DNA of 15,830 nucleotides from positions 1 through 15,830 of the forward strand of contig CAKPKU010000038.1 of the NCBI GenBank assembly GCA_934167365.1, read 5' to 3'. The notes beneath the pieces were generated by a model. That model worked only from the letters and a program-made list of their open reading frames with translations. It searched no databases and was not told where the DNA came from. The stretch comes from an uncultured Clostridia bacterium. GTDB lineage: Bacteria > Bacillota > Clostridia > TANB77 > CAG-508. Below are positions 1 through 7,394 of the stretch, one piece after another. The position numbers were made by a program, and so were the translations under genes. Position 1 is the stretch's first letter. Each line of letters starts with the position of its first letter.

Positions 1-171
1 CAATATCATTTTTGGTACTCTCTTTCAATATTTTTTCAATCTATTTGTGACATATCTATTTTAAACCTATATTTTTCGATATTTCTGTTTTTTTGTGGAA
101 ATTTTAACTTTATAAAATACATTTAAAATTATATGATAAAACTAACTTTTCTGTTAAGCATACAAAACAAA

Positions 172-1263
172 TTAACTTTCACTTAATTTTTCTTGTTTTT
201 TTACAAAGGTATTAACCATATCAATTCTGTTATTAATTATATTTATATCTAACTTTTCTATTTCTTTTGTATCACTTATCTTGTACTTTTCTTTAATGTG
301 TAAAATTCTATCTACACTATTATTGATTCTGCTTGTTTTTATTTTTCCATGCTCTGCTAATTTTATAATATTATTAATTGCTGATATCTCATCTTTTTGT
401 TTGTATCTAAACATTACAATATCATTTCCAGCTAAAAAGGCTCTTTTTACAGCTCTCTTTGTTCCGTAAATATATCTAATAGATCTCATTCTCAAATCAT
501 CTGTAATTATTAAACCTTTAAATTTATACTTTGTTCTTATAAATTTTACCATTCTTCTAGATAATGATGCTGGATATATTCTGCTTATATTTTTTATAAT
601 CATATGTCCGACCATTATTGCATCATTTCCTTGGTTTATTGCATGTTTGAATGGTATTACAGAATCTTCATCTATTTTTTTTATATGTGGTAATAAAAAG
701 TGTGAGTCTAATTTTGCAAATCCTTGACCTGGAAAATGTTTAATTACTGAAATTATATTATGTTTTTGTAATTGTTTCATTATCTCTACACCATACAACG
801 AAACATCTTCAGAATTTTCGCCAAAACATCTATTTCCTATTCCCTCTGTTGTTTGTGAGCTTAATATATCTAATACAGGAGAGAAATTCATATTATATCC
901 GCTTTTTTCTAACATTTCTCCTGTTATGTCTCCCACTTCTTTTATTACATTTATATTTTTTGACTTTGAAAGCCTATATGCACTAACTATATTATTTATT
1001 TCAGGAGGCATTCTATTTACTCTCCCACCTTCTTGATCTACTGCAATAAATAATGGCACTTTATTTACCGAATTTAATTTTTTTAGATCTGAAATTAGTG
1101 CTAACATTTCATTATAACTTTGGAAATTTTTTCTATATAGAATTATTCCTCCAATTTTATAATTTAAAATTAGATTTTTAATTCTTTCATCTATTACTCT
1201 TCCGTTCATTCCCACTATTATCATTTGTCCAATTTTTTCTTTTAGTGTTAGTTTTTTTTCCAT
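172..1263 (-). CDS. nagZ: Beta-N-acetylhexosaminidase, glycoside hydrolase family 3 (NagZ-like)
   Basis: Predicted 363-residue glycoside hydrolase family 3 enzyme that removes terminal N-acetylglucosamine from muropeptides during peptidoglycan turnover. Seen in the sequence: DQEGGRVNR at residues 76-84 (substrate-binding loop); KHFPGQG at 175-181, followed by the Asp-Ser-His acid/base dyad at 186-188; and TDDLRM at 254-259, whose first Asp (D255) is the expected nucleophile. The usual family motif is KHFPGHG, so the His before the last Gly is Gln here, but the catalytic residues are intact. No signal peptide or membrane segment is evident, so a cytosolic enzyme is inferred. This is the short single-domain form, without the C-terminal domain of Bacillus-type enzymes. 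The ATG is preceded by GGGAG. A weak promoter (TTGATA at 1329-1334, 17-bp spacer, TACAAA at 1306-1311) suggests its own transcription, separate from dapF-dapL by a terminator. Confidence 0.9.
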   Translation of the reverse strand: MEKKLTLKEKIGQMIIVGMNGRVIDERIKNLILNYKIGGIILYRKNFQSYNEMLALISDLKKLNSVNKVPLFIAVDQEGGRVNRMPPEINNIVSAYRLSKSKNINVIKEVGDITGEMLEKSGYNMNFSPVLDILSSQTTEGIGNRCFGENSEDVSLYGVEIMKQLQKHNIISVIKHFPGQGFAKLDSHFLLPHIKKIDEDSVIPFKHAINQGNDAIMVGHMIIKNISRIYPASLSRRMVKFIRTKYKFKGLIITDDLRMRSIRYIYGTKRAVKRAFLAGNDIVMFRYKQKDEISAINNIIKLAEHGKIKTSRINNSVDRILHIKEKYKISDTKEIEKLDINIINNRIDMVNTFVKKQEKLSES

Positions 1264-1359
1264 ATATAAATCTCCCTCAATTATTTTATAATAATCTAAT
1301 TTTGCTTTGTATTTGATTATATTATATATATCAATTTATGGATTTGCAATATTAATTTA

Positions 1360-1404
1360 AAAACAAGCCTTGATTTTAATATTATTAAAATTAAGACTTG
1401 TTTT
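1360..1404 (-). terminator. Intrinsic terminator after dapL
   Basis: The arms AAAACAAG...ATTTTAAT (1360-1380) and ATTAAAAT...CTTGTTTT (1384-1404) pair over 21 positions, with one mismatch and one wobble, around a 3-base loop. Read on the minus strand the stem ends in CTTGTTTTTAAATT, a U-rich tail. It lies 10 bases after the dapL stop codon. Confidence 0.75.
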
Positions 1405-1414
1405 TATCAAATTT

Positions 1415-2650
1415 TTATCTTTTATAATTTTTAATTCTTTCCATTGCTTCTATTGTATTTTCTTTACTACCAAATGCAGTTAGTCTAAAATATCCTTCAC
1501 CACTTGGGCCAAATCCAACACCTGGTGTTCCTACCACGCCTACTTTATTTAATAGCATATCAAAAAAGTCCCATGATTTAACTCCTGTTGGTAATTTTAA
1601 CCATATGTATGGTGCATTAATTCCACCATATACTGTATATCCTGCTTGCTCTAAACCTGATCTTATTATTTTTGCGTTTTCTTGATAATATGCAATATTA
1701 CTCATTATTTGTTTTTGACCTTCTTCTGAATAAATTGCTTCTGCTCCTTTTTGTGTTATATATGATGCACCATTAAATTTTGTACATTGTCTTCTATTCC
1801 ATAATTTATTTAGCTCTATTTCTTTTCCTGATTTTGTAAATCCTTTTAATTCCTTTGGAATTACAGTATAACCACATCTTACCCCTGTAAATCCTGCTGT
1901 TTTTGAAAAGCTTCTGAATTCTATTGCAACTTCCTTTGCTCCTTCTATTTCATATATACTATGTGGCACATTAGGCTCTGTTATAAATGCCTCATATGCA
2001 CTATCAAATAATATTATTGATTTATTCTTTTTTGCATACTTTACCCATTGCTCTAACTGTTCCTTTGTAAATACTGTTCCTGTTGGGTTATTTGGTAAAC
2101 ATAGATATATCATATCTGGTACTTCAAAAGGAAAACTTGGTTCAAAATTATTTTCTGAAATGCATGGCATATATATTATGTTGTCATACTTTCCTGTTTC
2201 TTCATCAAATTCTCCAGCTCTACCACTCATTATGTTTGTATCTAAATATACTGGATATACTGGATCAGTTATTGCTACTTTATTATCTTTTGAAAATATA
2301 TCTACAATGTTTCCAGTATCACATTTTGCTCCATCTGAAACAAATACTTCATCTATCTCAATATTAATGCCTCTTTCTTTAAAATCTTTTTCTACTATTT
2401 TTGATCTCAAAAAATCATACCCTTGCTCTGGACCATATCCTTTGAATGTTTCCTTTTTAGATAGATCATCAGCTGCCTTTTTCATTGCTTCTACACATAC
2501 TGGAACTAATGGAAGTGTTACATCTCCTATTCCTAATTTTATAACCTTCTTTTCAGGGTTTTCTTGTTGAAATTTAGCTACTTTCTTTGCTATTGTTGAA
2601 AATAAATAACTATCTTGTAAATCTAAAAAATTTTCGTTTATTTTAATCAT
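1415..2650 (-). CDS. dapL: LL-diaminopimelate aminotransferase
   Basis: Predicted 411-residue PLP-dependent class I/II aminotransferase that converts tetrahydrodipicolinate plus glutamate directly to LL-diaminopimelate, bypassing the succinylated or acetylated intermediates of other lysine/DAP pathways. Seen: the N-terminus (KINENFLDLQDSYLFSTI) typical of LL-DAP aminotransferases; KLGIGDVTLPL near residue 40; LPNNPTG at 185-191; FDSAYEAFI near 215; and SFSKTAGFTGVRCGY, in which K250 should bind PLP. Length matches the roughly 410-residue family. I chose the second of two ATGs (2650), because AAGGAG lies 8 bases before it but only 2 before the first (2656). It follows dapF by 34 bases in the same direction with no terminator between, so the two are probably co-transcribed. 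Its product is the substrate of DapF. Confidence 0.95.
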   Translation of the reverse strand: MIKINENFLDLQDSYLFSTIAKKVAKFQQENPEKKVIKLGIGDVTLPLVPVCVEAMKKAADDLSKKETFKGYGPEQGYDFLRSKIVEKDFKERGINIEIDEVFVSDGAKCDTGNIVDIFSKDNKVAITDPVYPVYLDTNIMSGRAGEFDEETGKYDNIIYMPCISENNFEPSFPFEVPDMIYLCLPNNPTGTVFTKEQLEQWVKYAKKNKSIILFDSAYEAFITEPNVPHSIYEIEGAKEVAIEFRSFSKTAGFTGVRCGYTVIPKELKGFTKSGKEIELNKLWNRRQCTKFNGASYITQKGAEAIYSEEGQKQIMSNIAYYQENAKIIRSGLEQAGYTVYGGINAPYIWLKLPTGVKSWDFFDMLLNKVGVVGTPGVGFGPSGEGYFRLTAFGSKENTIEAMERIKNYKR

Positions 2651-2684
2651 ATGCATATCTCCTTAAAATAATTTTTTTATTGTT

Positions 2685-3533
2685 TTATTTAATATCTAGA
2701 ATTCCTTCAAAAACTGTTGTTGCTGGTCCTGTCATATATATATGATTATCATTTTCATTCCATTCTATTGATAATTCTCCACCTAGCAAACTTACTGTAC
2801 AATTTCGATTAATATAATTATTTAGGCTACATGCAACCACTGATGCACAAGCACCCGTTCCACAAGCTAATGTTTCACCTGCACCTCTTTCCCATACTCT
2901 CATTTTTATATTTTCTTTATCTACTAATTCTATGAATTCTATATTAGATTTTTTTGGGAAATGTTTATCACATTCTAATATAGGTCCATACTTTTCAATT
3001 TCAAAATTATCTACTTTATTGACAATTGTTATTGCATGTGGATTTCCCATTGATACACATGTAAATTTAAATTCCTTATCTATAATTTTTAGATTTAAAT
3101 TTTTTACAATTTCTTCATCTGATACAACAGGAATTTGTTTAGGATCTAATATAGGCTCTCCCATATCTACTCTTACTGTTTCTACTTTTCCGTTTTTTAT
3201 ATTAAACTTTAAAGTTTTAATTCCTGCTAATGTTTCAACTGTAATAAGCTCTTTATTTGTAAGACCTTTATCATATACGAATTTTCCTACACACCTTATT
3301 CCATTTCCACACATTTCTGCTTCACTACCATCATAGTTAAACATTCTCATTTTAAAATCTGCAACTTTACTGTCACATATTAAAATTAGTCCATCAGATC
3401 CAATTCCAAAATGTCTGTTGCTGACAAATTTAGCTAGGTTTGATTCATTATTTATTTTTTGTCCTGTTTTTGCTGTACAGTCAATATAAACATAATCATT
3501 TCCTAGCCCATGCATTTTTGTAAATTTAATCAT
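2685..3533 (-). CDS. dapF: Diaminopimelate epimerase
   Basis: Predicted 282-residue epimerase that interconverts LL- and meso-diaminopimelate, supplying meso-DAP for peptidoglycan and lysine. Seen: N-terminal FTKMHGLGNDYVYID, then NYDGSEAEMCGNGIRC with catalytic Cys75, and GAGETLACGTGACA with catalytic Cys224. This is the two-thiol pair of cofactor-independent racemases. An upstream in-frame extension to 3626 exists but is not family-like and overlaps the promoter. The ATG at 3533 follows AAAGGTGG and gives the normal family length. First gene of a dapF-dapL operon. The Shine-Dalgarno sequence sits inside a small inverted repeat that may control translation (separate leader entry). Confidence 0.95.
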   Translation of the reverse strand: MIKFTKMHGLGNDYVYIDCTAKTGQKINNESNLAKFVSNRHFGIGSDGLILICDSKVADFKMRMFNYDGSEAEMCGNGIRCVGKFVYDKGLTNKELITVETLAGIKTLKFNIKNGKVETVRVDMGEPILDPKQIPVVSDEEIVKNLNLKIIDKEFKFTCVSMGNPHAITIVNKVDNFEIEKYGPILECDKHFPKKSNIEFIELVDKENIKMRVWERGAGETLACGTGACASVVACSLNNYINRNCTVSLLGGELSIEWNENDNHIYMTGPATTVFEGILDIK

Positions 3534-3540
3534 AATAATT

Positions 3541-3591
3541 CCACCTTTCAAAGGTATTAATGTTAGATATAATATATTTATATTATTACCT
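3541..3591 (-). promoter_or_regulatory. dapF 5' leader with two competing folds
   Basis: In the minus-strand RNA, AGGTAATAAT at the predicted 5' end (3591-3582) can pair with ATTAATACCT (3561-3552) over 9 of 10 positions. The ACCT segment can instead pair with the dapF Shine-Dalgarno, since ACCTTT (3555-3550) and AAAGGT (3548-3543) are perfect inverted repeats around one base. The folds exclude each other: the first would free the ribosome binding site, the second would hide it. It matches no riboswitch consensus I recognise and is too short for a lysine riboswitch. Regulation is inferred from pairing only. Confidence 0.35.
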
Positions 3592-3597
3592 AGGGGT

Positions 3598-3626
3598 ATT
3601 ATATTATTATTTATTAGATATTGCAA
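3598..3626 (-). promoter_or_regulatory. Promoter of dapF-dapL
   Basis: On the minus strand: -35 TTGCAA (3626-3621), a 17-bp spacer, and a perfect -10 TATAAT (3603-3598). The transcript start is expected near 3591, giving a leader of about 58 nt. Confidence 0.7.
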
Positions 3627-3681
3627 TAATATATTAGACTTTTAATTAATATATGTATCAAATAAAAAATTTTTATTTCAC

Positions 3682-3710
3682 TTGTATCATATATGTAAGT
3701 ATGTTAGAAT
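3682..3710 (+). promoter_or_regulatory. Promoter of the 104-residue orphan gene
   Basis: Candidate -35 TTGTAT (3682-3687), a 17-bp spacer and -10 TAGAAT (3705-3710). An overlapping TATAAT at 3710-3715 lacks a well-spaced -35. The start codon is about 55 bases further downstream. Confidence 0.5.
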
Positions 3711-3764
3711 ATAATTTATATAGTAATAATTCTTTTGTATACAACTTTAAGGAGGTTATTAGCA

Positions 3765-4079
3765 ATGGACCAAATTGTCAGAGTTGCAACTGCGGCCGCA
3801 CAATATTTTTCTGAAGAGCTTTATTTTTCTACTTCAAAGAAGCAAGAGCTAGAATGTGAACTAACTAGAGTTCTTATCCAAGAACTATGTAATTCCGAAC
3901 AAATTGTTTTGACAATCGATAATAGAATTCCTTGTCAAATTCTAGCTAAAACTTTAAAAAAATTACAGTTAAACGTTCTTTCGTTTCCTTGTAATTTTAA
4001 AATGACAATTTCTTTAAAAAGAGTTATACTTCTAGATGTCGTAAAACACCAAAATATAACCATTTTTAGAAATTTCTAA
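3765..4079 (+). CDS. Small protein of unknown function (104 residues)
   Basis: I do not recognise this protein. The ATG at 3765 is preceded by a near-perfect AAGGAGG, 9 bases upstream, and by a plausible promoter, so it is probably a real gene. It has an Ala-rich start (VRVATAAAQYF), an acidic helical-looking middle with three cysteines overall (ECELTR, ELCNSE, IPCQIL and FPCNF regions), and a C-terminal half alternating hydrophobic and polar residues (LKRVILLDVV, ITIFRNF) that could form beta strands. There is no signal peptide or transmembrane segment. It is transcribed divergently from dapF and convergently to guaA, alone between them. Its codon choice includes GCG, GCC, TCG and ATC, which are sparse in neighbouring genes, and it contains an 8-bp all-GC palindrome (3792-3799). 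The stop codon lies at the base of the terminator hairpin. Foreign origin is possible but unproven. Confidence 0.6.
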   Translation: MDQIVRVATAAAQYFSEELYFSTSKKQELECELTRVLIQELCNSEQIVLTIDNRIPCQILAKTLKKLQLNVLSFPCNFKMTISLKRVILLDVVKHQNITIFRNF

Positions 4080-4128
4080 ACAAAAATAAAAAATGATACT
4101 ATTGAAGTATCATTTTTTATTTTTGTTT
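4078..4128. terminator. Bidirectional terminator between the orphan gene and guaA
   Basis: A perfect inverted repeat with 23-bp arms (4078-4100 and 4106-4128) around loop ATTGA. The core TGATACT/AGTATCA is flanked by A-tracts on one side and T-tracts on the other, so it works as a U-tailed hairpin in both directions. It serves the plus-strand orphan gene and the minus-strand guaBA operon, whose last stop codon is 10 bases away. Confidence 0.9.
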
Positions 4129-4138
4129 TATACTTACT

Positions 4139-5677
4139 TTATTCCCACTCTATTGTTGCCGGTGGTTTTCCTGTTATATCATATACTACTCTATTTACAT
4201 GTTTTACTTCATTTACTATTCTTGCTGATACTGTTTCTAATACTTCATATGGTATTTTTGTCCATTCAGCAGTCATAAAGTCTGATGTTGTTACTGCTCT
4301 TAATGCTATTGTGTAGTCATATGTTCTTTCATCTCCCATTACTCCTACACTTTTTATATTTGTTAATACTGCAAAATATTGATTTATTTTTCTATCCCAA
4401 CCAGCTTTTGCTACTTCATCTCTAAATATAAAGTCTGCATCTTTTAAGATTTCTAGTTTATCTTCAGTTATATCTCCTATTACACGAATTGCAAGTCCTG
4501 GACCTGGAAATGGTTGGCGATATACTAAAAATTCTGGTAATCCTAGCTCTAATCCTACTTTTCTTACTTCGTCTTTAAATAGATCTCTTAAAGGCTCTAC
4601 TATTTCTTTGAAATCTACGTAGTCTGGCAAACCTCCTACATTATGATGACTTTTTATTTTTGCTCCTGCTCCTACTCCACTTTCTATTACATCTGGGTAT
4701 ATTGTTCCTTGTACTAAATAATCTACTGTTCCTATTTTTTTAGCTTCTTCTTCAAATACACGAATAAATTCTTCGCCTATTATTTTTCTTTTTTGCTCTG
4801 GATCTGATACTCCTTTTAATTTATTTAAAAATCTTTCTTTTGCATCTACTTTTATAAAATTAACATCAAAGTTCTTAGTAAATACTTGCTCTACTTCTTC
4901 AGCTTCATTTTTTCTCAATAATCCATGATCTACAAATATACATGTTAAATTTTTTCCTATTGCTTTATTTATTAATGCTGCTGCTACTGATGAATCTACT
5001 CCTCCTGATAATGCACATAGTGCTTTTTTATTTCCTATTTTTTGTTTTAATGCCTCAACTGTCTCTTCAGCAAAAGAGCTCATTCTCCAGTTTCCTGAAC
5101 AACCACAAATATTATATATAAAGTTTCTTATAATTTCTGTTCCATTATTTGTATGATTAACTTCTGGATGGAATTGAATTCCATAAAAATTCTTACTTGT
5201 ATTTTGCATTGCTGCATTTGGACAATGTTCTGTTGACCCTATATTTTCAAATCCTTCTGGAAGATTTTCTACAAAATCTGTATGACTCATTAAACAGTCA
5301 TTTTTATTTTCAAATCCTTTAAATAATTTTGAGCTATTGTCTATATTTACAGATGTAACACCATATTCTCTTTTATCTGCTCTTTGAACTTTTCCTCCCA
5401 ACATATGTGTCATAAGTTGCATTCCATAGCAAATTCCTAAAACTGGTATTCCTAAATTAAATATTTCTTCGCTACATTTTGGAGCATTTTCTGCATATAC
5501 GCTTGCAGGTCCTCCTGTAAATATTATTCCTTTTGGGTTCTTTTCTTTTATTTTTTCTATTGATGTAGTAAATGGTACAATTTCTGAATATACATTACAT
5601 TCACGTACACGTCTTGCTATTAATTGATTATACTGTCCATAAAAATCTATTATTAATATTAATTCTTTATTTTTCAT
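4139..5677 (-). CDS. guaA: GMP synthase (glutamine-hydrolysing)
   Basis: Predicted 512-residue enzyme converting XMP, ATP and glutamine to GMP, the last step of guanine nucleotide synthesis. Domains seen: an N-terminal class I glutamine amidotransferase with nucleophile Cys83 in GICYGMQLM and the His170/Glu172 pair in FHPEV; then an ATP-pyrophosphatase domain with the PP-loop SGGVDSS at 224-230; then the C-terminal dimerisation domain (QPFPGPGLAIRVIG and a closing TGKPPATIEWE). Length is normal. The segment usually reading DFG(S/G)QY near residue 11 is DFYGQY here, a minor variation outside the catalytic set. It starts 31 bases after guaB and is followed by a strong terminator, so it is the distal gene of a guaBA operon. 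Confidence 0.97.
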   Translation of the reverse strand: MKNKELILIIDFYGQYNQLIARRVRECNVYSEIVPFTTSIEKIKEKNPKGIIFTGGPASVYAENAPKCSEEIFNLGIPVLGICYGMQLMTHMLGGKVQRADKREYGVTSVNIDNSSKLFKGFENKNDCLMSHTDFVENLPEGFENIGSTEHCPNAAMQNTSKNFYGIQFHPEVNHTNNGTEIIRNFIYNICGCSGNWRMSSFAEETVEALKQKIGNKKALCALSGGVDSSVAAALINKAIGKNLTCIFVDHGLLRKNEAEEVEQVFTKNFDVNFIKVDAKERFLNKLKGVSDPEQKRKIIGEEFIRVFEEEAKKIGTVDYLVQGTIYPDVIESGVGAGAKIKSHHNVGGLPDYVDFKEIVEPLRDLFKDEVRKVGLELGLPEFLVYRQPFPGPGLAIRVIGDITEDKLEILKDADFIFRDEVAKAGWDRKINQYFAVLTNIKSVGVMGDERTYDYTIALRAVTTSDFMTAEWTKIPYEVLETVSARIVNEVKHVNRVVYDITGKPPATIEWE

Positions 5678-5708
5678 ATTTTCATTCCTTTACTATTTCT
5701 TTTTTATT

Positions 5709-7217
5709 CTAGTCCTCATTTCTTATTTCTTTAAGAATTACATCATGAGCACTACCTTCTTTAATACTAATATTAGAAACTAATGTAAGTCTAGCTTTTT
5801 CATGTAGCTCTGGTATTGTTATTGCTCCACAGTTACACATTGTTGATTTGATTTTTGATACTGTTATATTTAAATTATCTTTTAATGGTCCTGCATATGG
5901 AATATATGAATCTACACCTTCTTCAAAGCTTAATTTATTTTTTCCTTTTTCTCCTAAATCATATCTTTGCCAATTACGAGCTCTATTTGATCCTTCTCCC
6001 CAATATTCTTTTACTATATTTCCATTTATTTTTACTTTTCTTGTTGGACTTTCTTCAAATCTTGCAAAATATCTTCCCATCATTACAAAATCTGCTCCCA
6101 TTGCTAATGATAGTGTTATATGATAATCATGTACTATTCCACCATCTGAACATATTGGAATATATATACCTGTTCTTTCAAAATATTCATCTCTTGCTTC
6201 TACTACATCTATTAATGCACTTGCTTGTCCACGACCAATTCCTTTTGTCTCACGAGTAATACAAATTGAGCCTCCACCGACACCTACTTTTATAAAGTCT
6301 GCACCTGCTTCTGCTAAATAATAAAATCCTTCTTTATCAACAACATTTCCTGCTCCGATTTTTACATCATCTCCATAATGTTCACGTACCCAGTCTATTG
6401 TATTTTTTTGCCATACTGAATATCCATCAGATGAATCCATGCAAAGTATATCAACACCAGCTTCTACTAATGCTGGAATTCTTTGCTCATAATCTCTTGT
6501 ATTTATTCCTGCTCCTACTATATATCTTTTATTTTCATCTAATAATGAATTTGGATTATTTTTACGCTCTTCATAGTCTTTTCTAAATACTAAATGCTCT
6601 AAATTATCATTTTCATCTAATATTGGTAAACAACTTATTTTATTTTCCCATATTATATCATTTGCTTCTGATAAACTTATTCCTTTTTTAGCACATACTA
6701 TTTTTGATCTTGGTGTCATATATTTATCAATTGGATCATCTAAATTAGCTCTTGAAATTCTATAATCTTTATCTGTAACTAGTCCTAAAAATTTTCCGTT
6801 GCTTGTTCCATCTTCTGTTATTGTTACTGTAGAATGACCTGTTTTTTCTACTAATTCAATTACATCTTTTAATAATGTTCCGCTTTTTACATTTGAATCA
6901 CTATCTATAAATCCTGCCTTATGTTTTTTTACTCTTCTTACCATTTCAGCTTCATCTTCTATTGATTGTGAACCATAAATAAAAGAACATCCACCTTCGC
7001 GCGCCAAAGCAATAGCCATTTTTTCTCCTGAAACGGCTTGCATTATAGCTGATACGAACGGAATGTTCTCTGAATATTTTGGCTCTTCACCTTTTTTAAA
7101 TTTTACAAGTGGTGTTTTTAAACTTACGTTACTTGGTATACATCTTTCATCTGTTAAATTTGGTAATAATAAGTATTCATTAAATGTTCTTGATACATCT
7201 TTTAATATTTTTGCCAT
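5709..7217 (-). CDS. guaB: IMP dehydrogenase
   Basis: Predicted 502-residue NAD-dependent enzyme that oxidises IMP to XMP, the rate-limiting step to guanine nucleotides. Seen: an N-terminal TIM-barrel segment; an inserted tandem CBS pair at about residues 95-220 (LGLVTDKDYR, PIDKYMTP, CLPILDENDNL); MDSSDGYS near 260; and the catalytic loop GVGGGSICITRETKG with Cys319. In most bacterial IMPDHs the loop continues CTTR, so CITR is a variant. The flap region reads NRARNWQRYDLGEKGK, containing the Arg-Tyr dyad. The somewhat long N-terminus and the NRARNW segment place it in a divergent IMPDH subgroup rather than the E. coli/B. subtilis type (inference from motif memory). The start is preceded by AAAGGGG. 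First gene of the operon with guaA, whose product uses XMP. Confidence 0.95.
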   Translation of the reverse strand: MAKILKDVSRTFNEYLLLPNLTDERCIPSNVSLKTPLVKFKKGEEPKYSENIPFVSAIMQAVSGEKMAIALAREGGCSFIYGSQSIEDEAEMVRRVKKHKAGFIDSDSNVKSGTLLKDVIELVEKTGHSTVTITEDGTSNGKFLGLVTDKDYRISRANLDDPIDKYMTPRSKIVCAKKGISLSEANDIIWENKISCLPILDENDNLEHLVFRKDYEERKNNPNSLLDENKRYIVGAGINTRDYEQRIPALVEAGVDILCMDSSDGYSVWQKNTIDWVREHYGDDVKIGAGNVVDKEGFYYLAEAGADFIKVGVGGGSICITRETKGIGRGQASALIDVVEARDEYFERTGIYIPICSDGGIVHDYHITLSLAMGADFVMMGRYFARFEESPTRKVKINGNIVKEYWGEGSNRARNWQRYDLGEKGKNKLSFEEGVDSYIPYAGPLKDNLNITVSKIKSTMCNCGAITIPELHEKARLTLVSNISIKEGSAHDVILKEIRNED

Positions 7218-7254
7218 TATTTTTTACCCCTTTCTTTTTTAGTTTGATTTTTTT

Positions 7255-7283
7255 ATTATAACATATTTTTTTAATACATACAA
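7255..7283 (-). promoter_or_regulatory. Promoter of guaBA
   Basis: On the minus strand: -35 TTGTAT (7283-7278), a 17-bp spacer, perfect -10 TATAAT (7260-7255). The predicted leader is only about 30 nt, too short for a riboswitch. The -35 lies inside one copy of a direct repeat. Confidence 0.7.
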
Positions 7284-7334
7284 TCCCATTATGATCTTTT
7301 TTGACAAAAAACTGCATACAAAGCCTTATGATCT
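7277..7334. repeat. Two bipartite direct repeats at the guaBA promoter (candidate operator)
   Basis: Plus-strand copies at 7277-7297 and 7315-7334 both read CATACAA, then 5 or 4 non-conserved bases (TCCCA, AGCC), then TTATGATCT. All 16 conserved positions are identical. The copies start 38 bp apart, and the proximal one overlaps the -35. A repeated, bipartite motif at a promoter suggests binding sites for a regulator of guanine synthesis. The regulator is unknown. Confidence 0.5.
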
Positions 7335-7341
7335 ATTATAC

Positions 7342-7391
7342 AAAAATAAGTATGCAATAGTTCTCAATAAAACTTATACATACCTATTTTT
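7342..7391 (-). terminator. Terminator after the FAD-dependent dehydrogenase gene
   Basis: Arms AAAAATAAGTATG (7342-7354) and CATACCTATTTTT (7379-7391) pair over 12 of 13 positions. On the minus strand the stem ends CATACTTATTTTTGT. It starts 4 bases after the upstream gene's stop codon. The loop is long (24 bases), which lowers confidence. Confidence 0.55.
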
Positions 7392-7394
7392 CTT

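Noticed and set aside
1..171. Partial gene at the left edge
   Set aside because: All frames on both strands are broken by stops within short distances and no convincing terminator or promoter was found.
3534..3626. Lysine riboswitch or T-box upstream of dapF; also an N-terminal extension of DapF to 3626
   Set aside because: The leader is about 58 nt with no conserved aptamer or T-box sequence. The extension has no family similarity and would cover the promoter.
3792..3799. NotI-type site as a sign of vector contamination
   Set aside because: The site is in frame inside an intact gene with RBS, promoter and terminator matching the surrounding genome; no vector-like sequence flanks it.
7218..7394. 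Purine or other riboswitch upstream of guaB
   Set aside because: The predicted promoter leaves only about 30 nt of leader, and the conserved purine aptamer core is absent.
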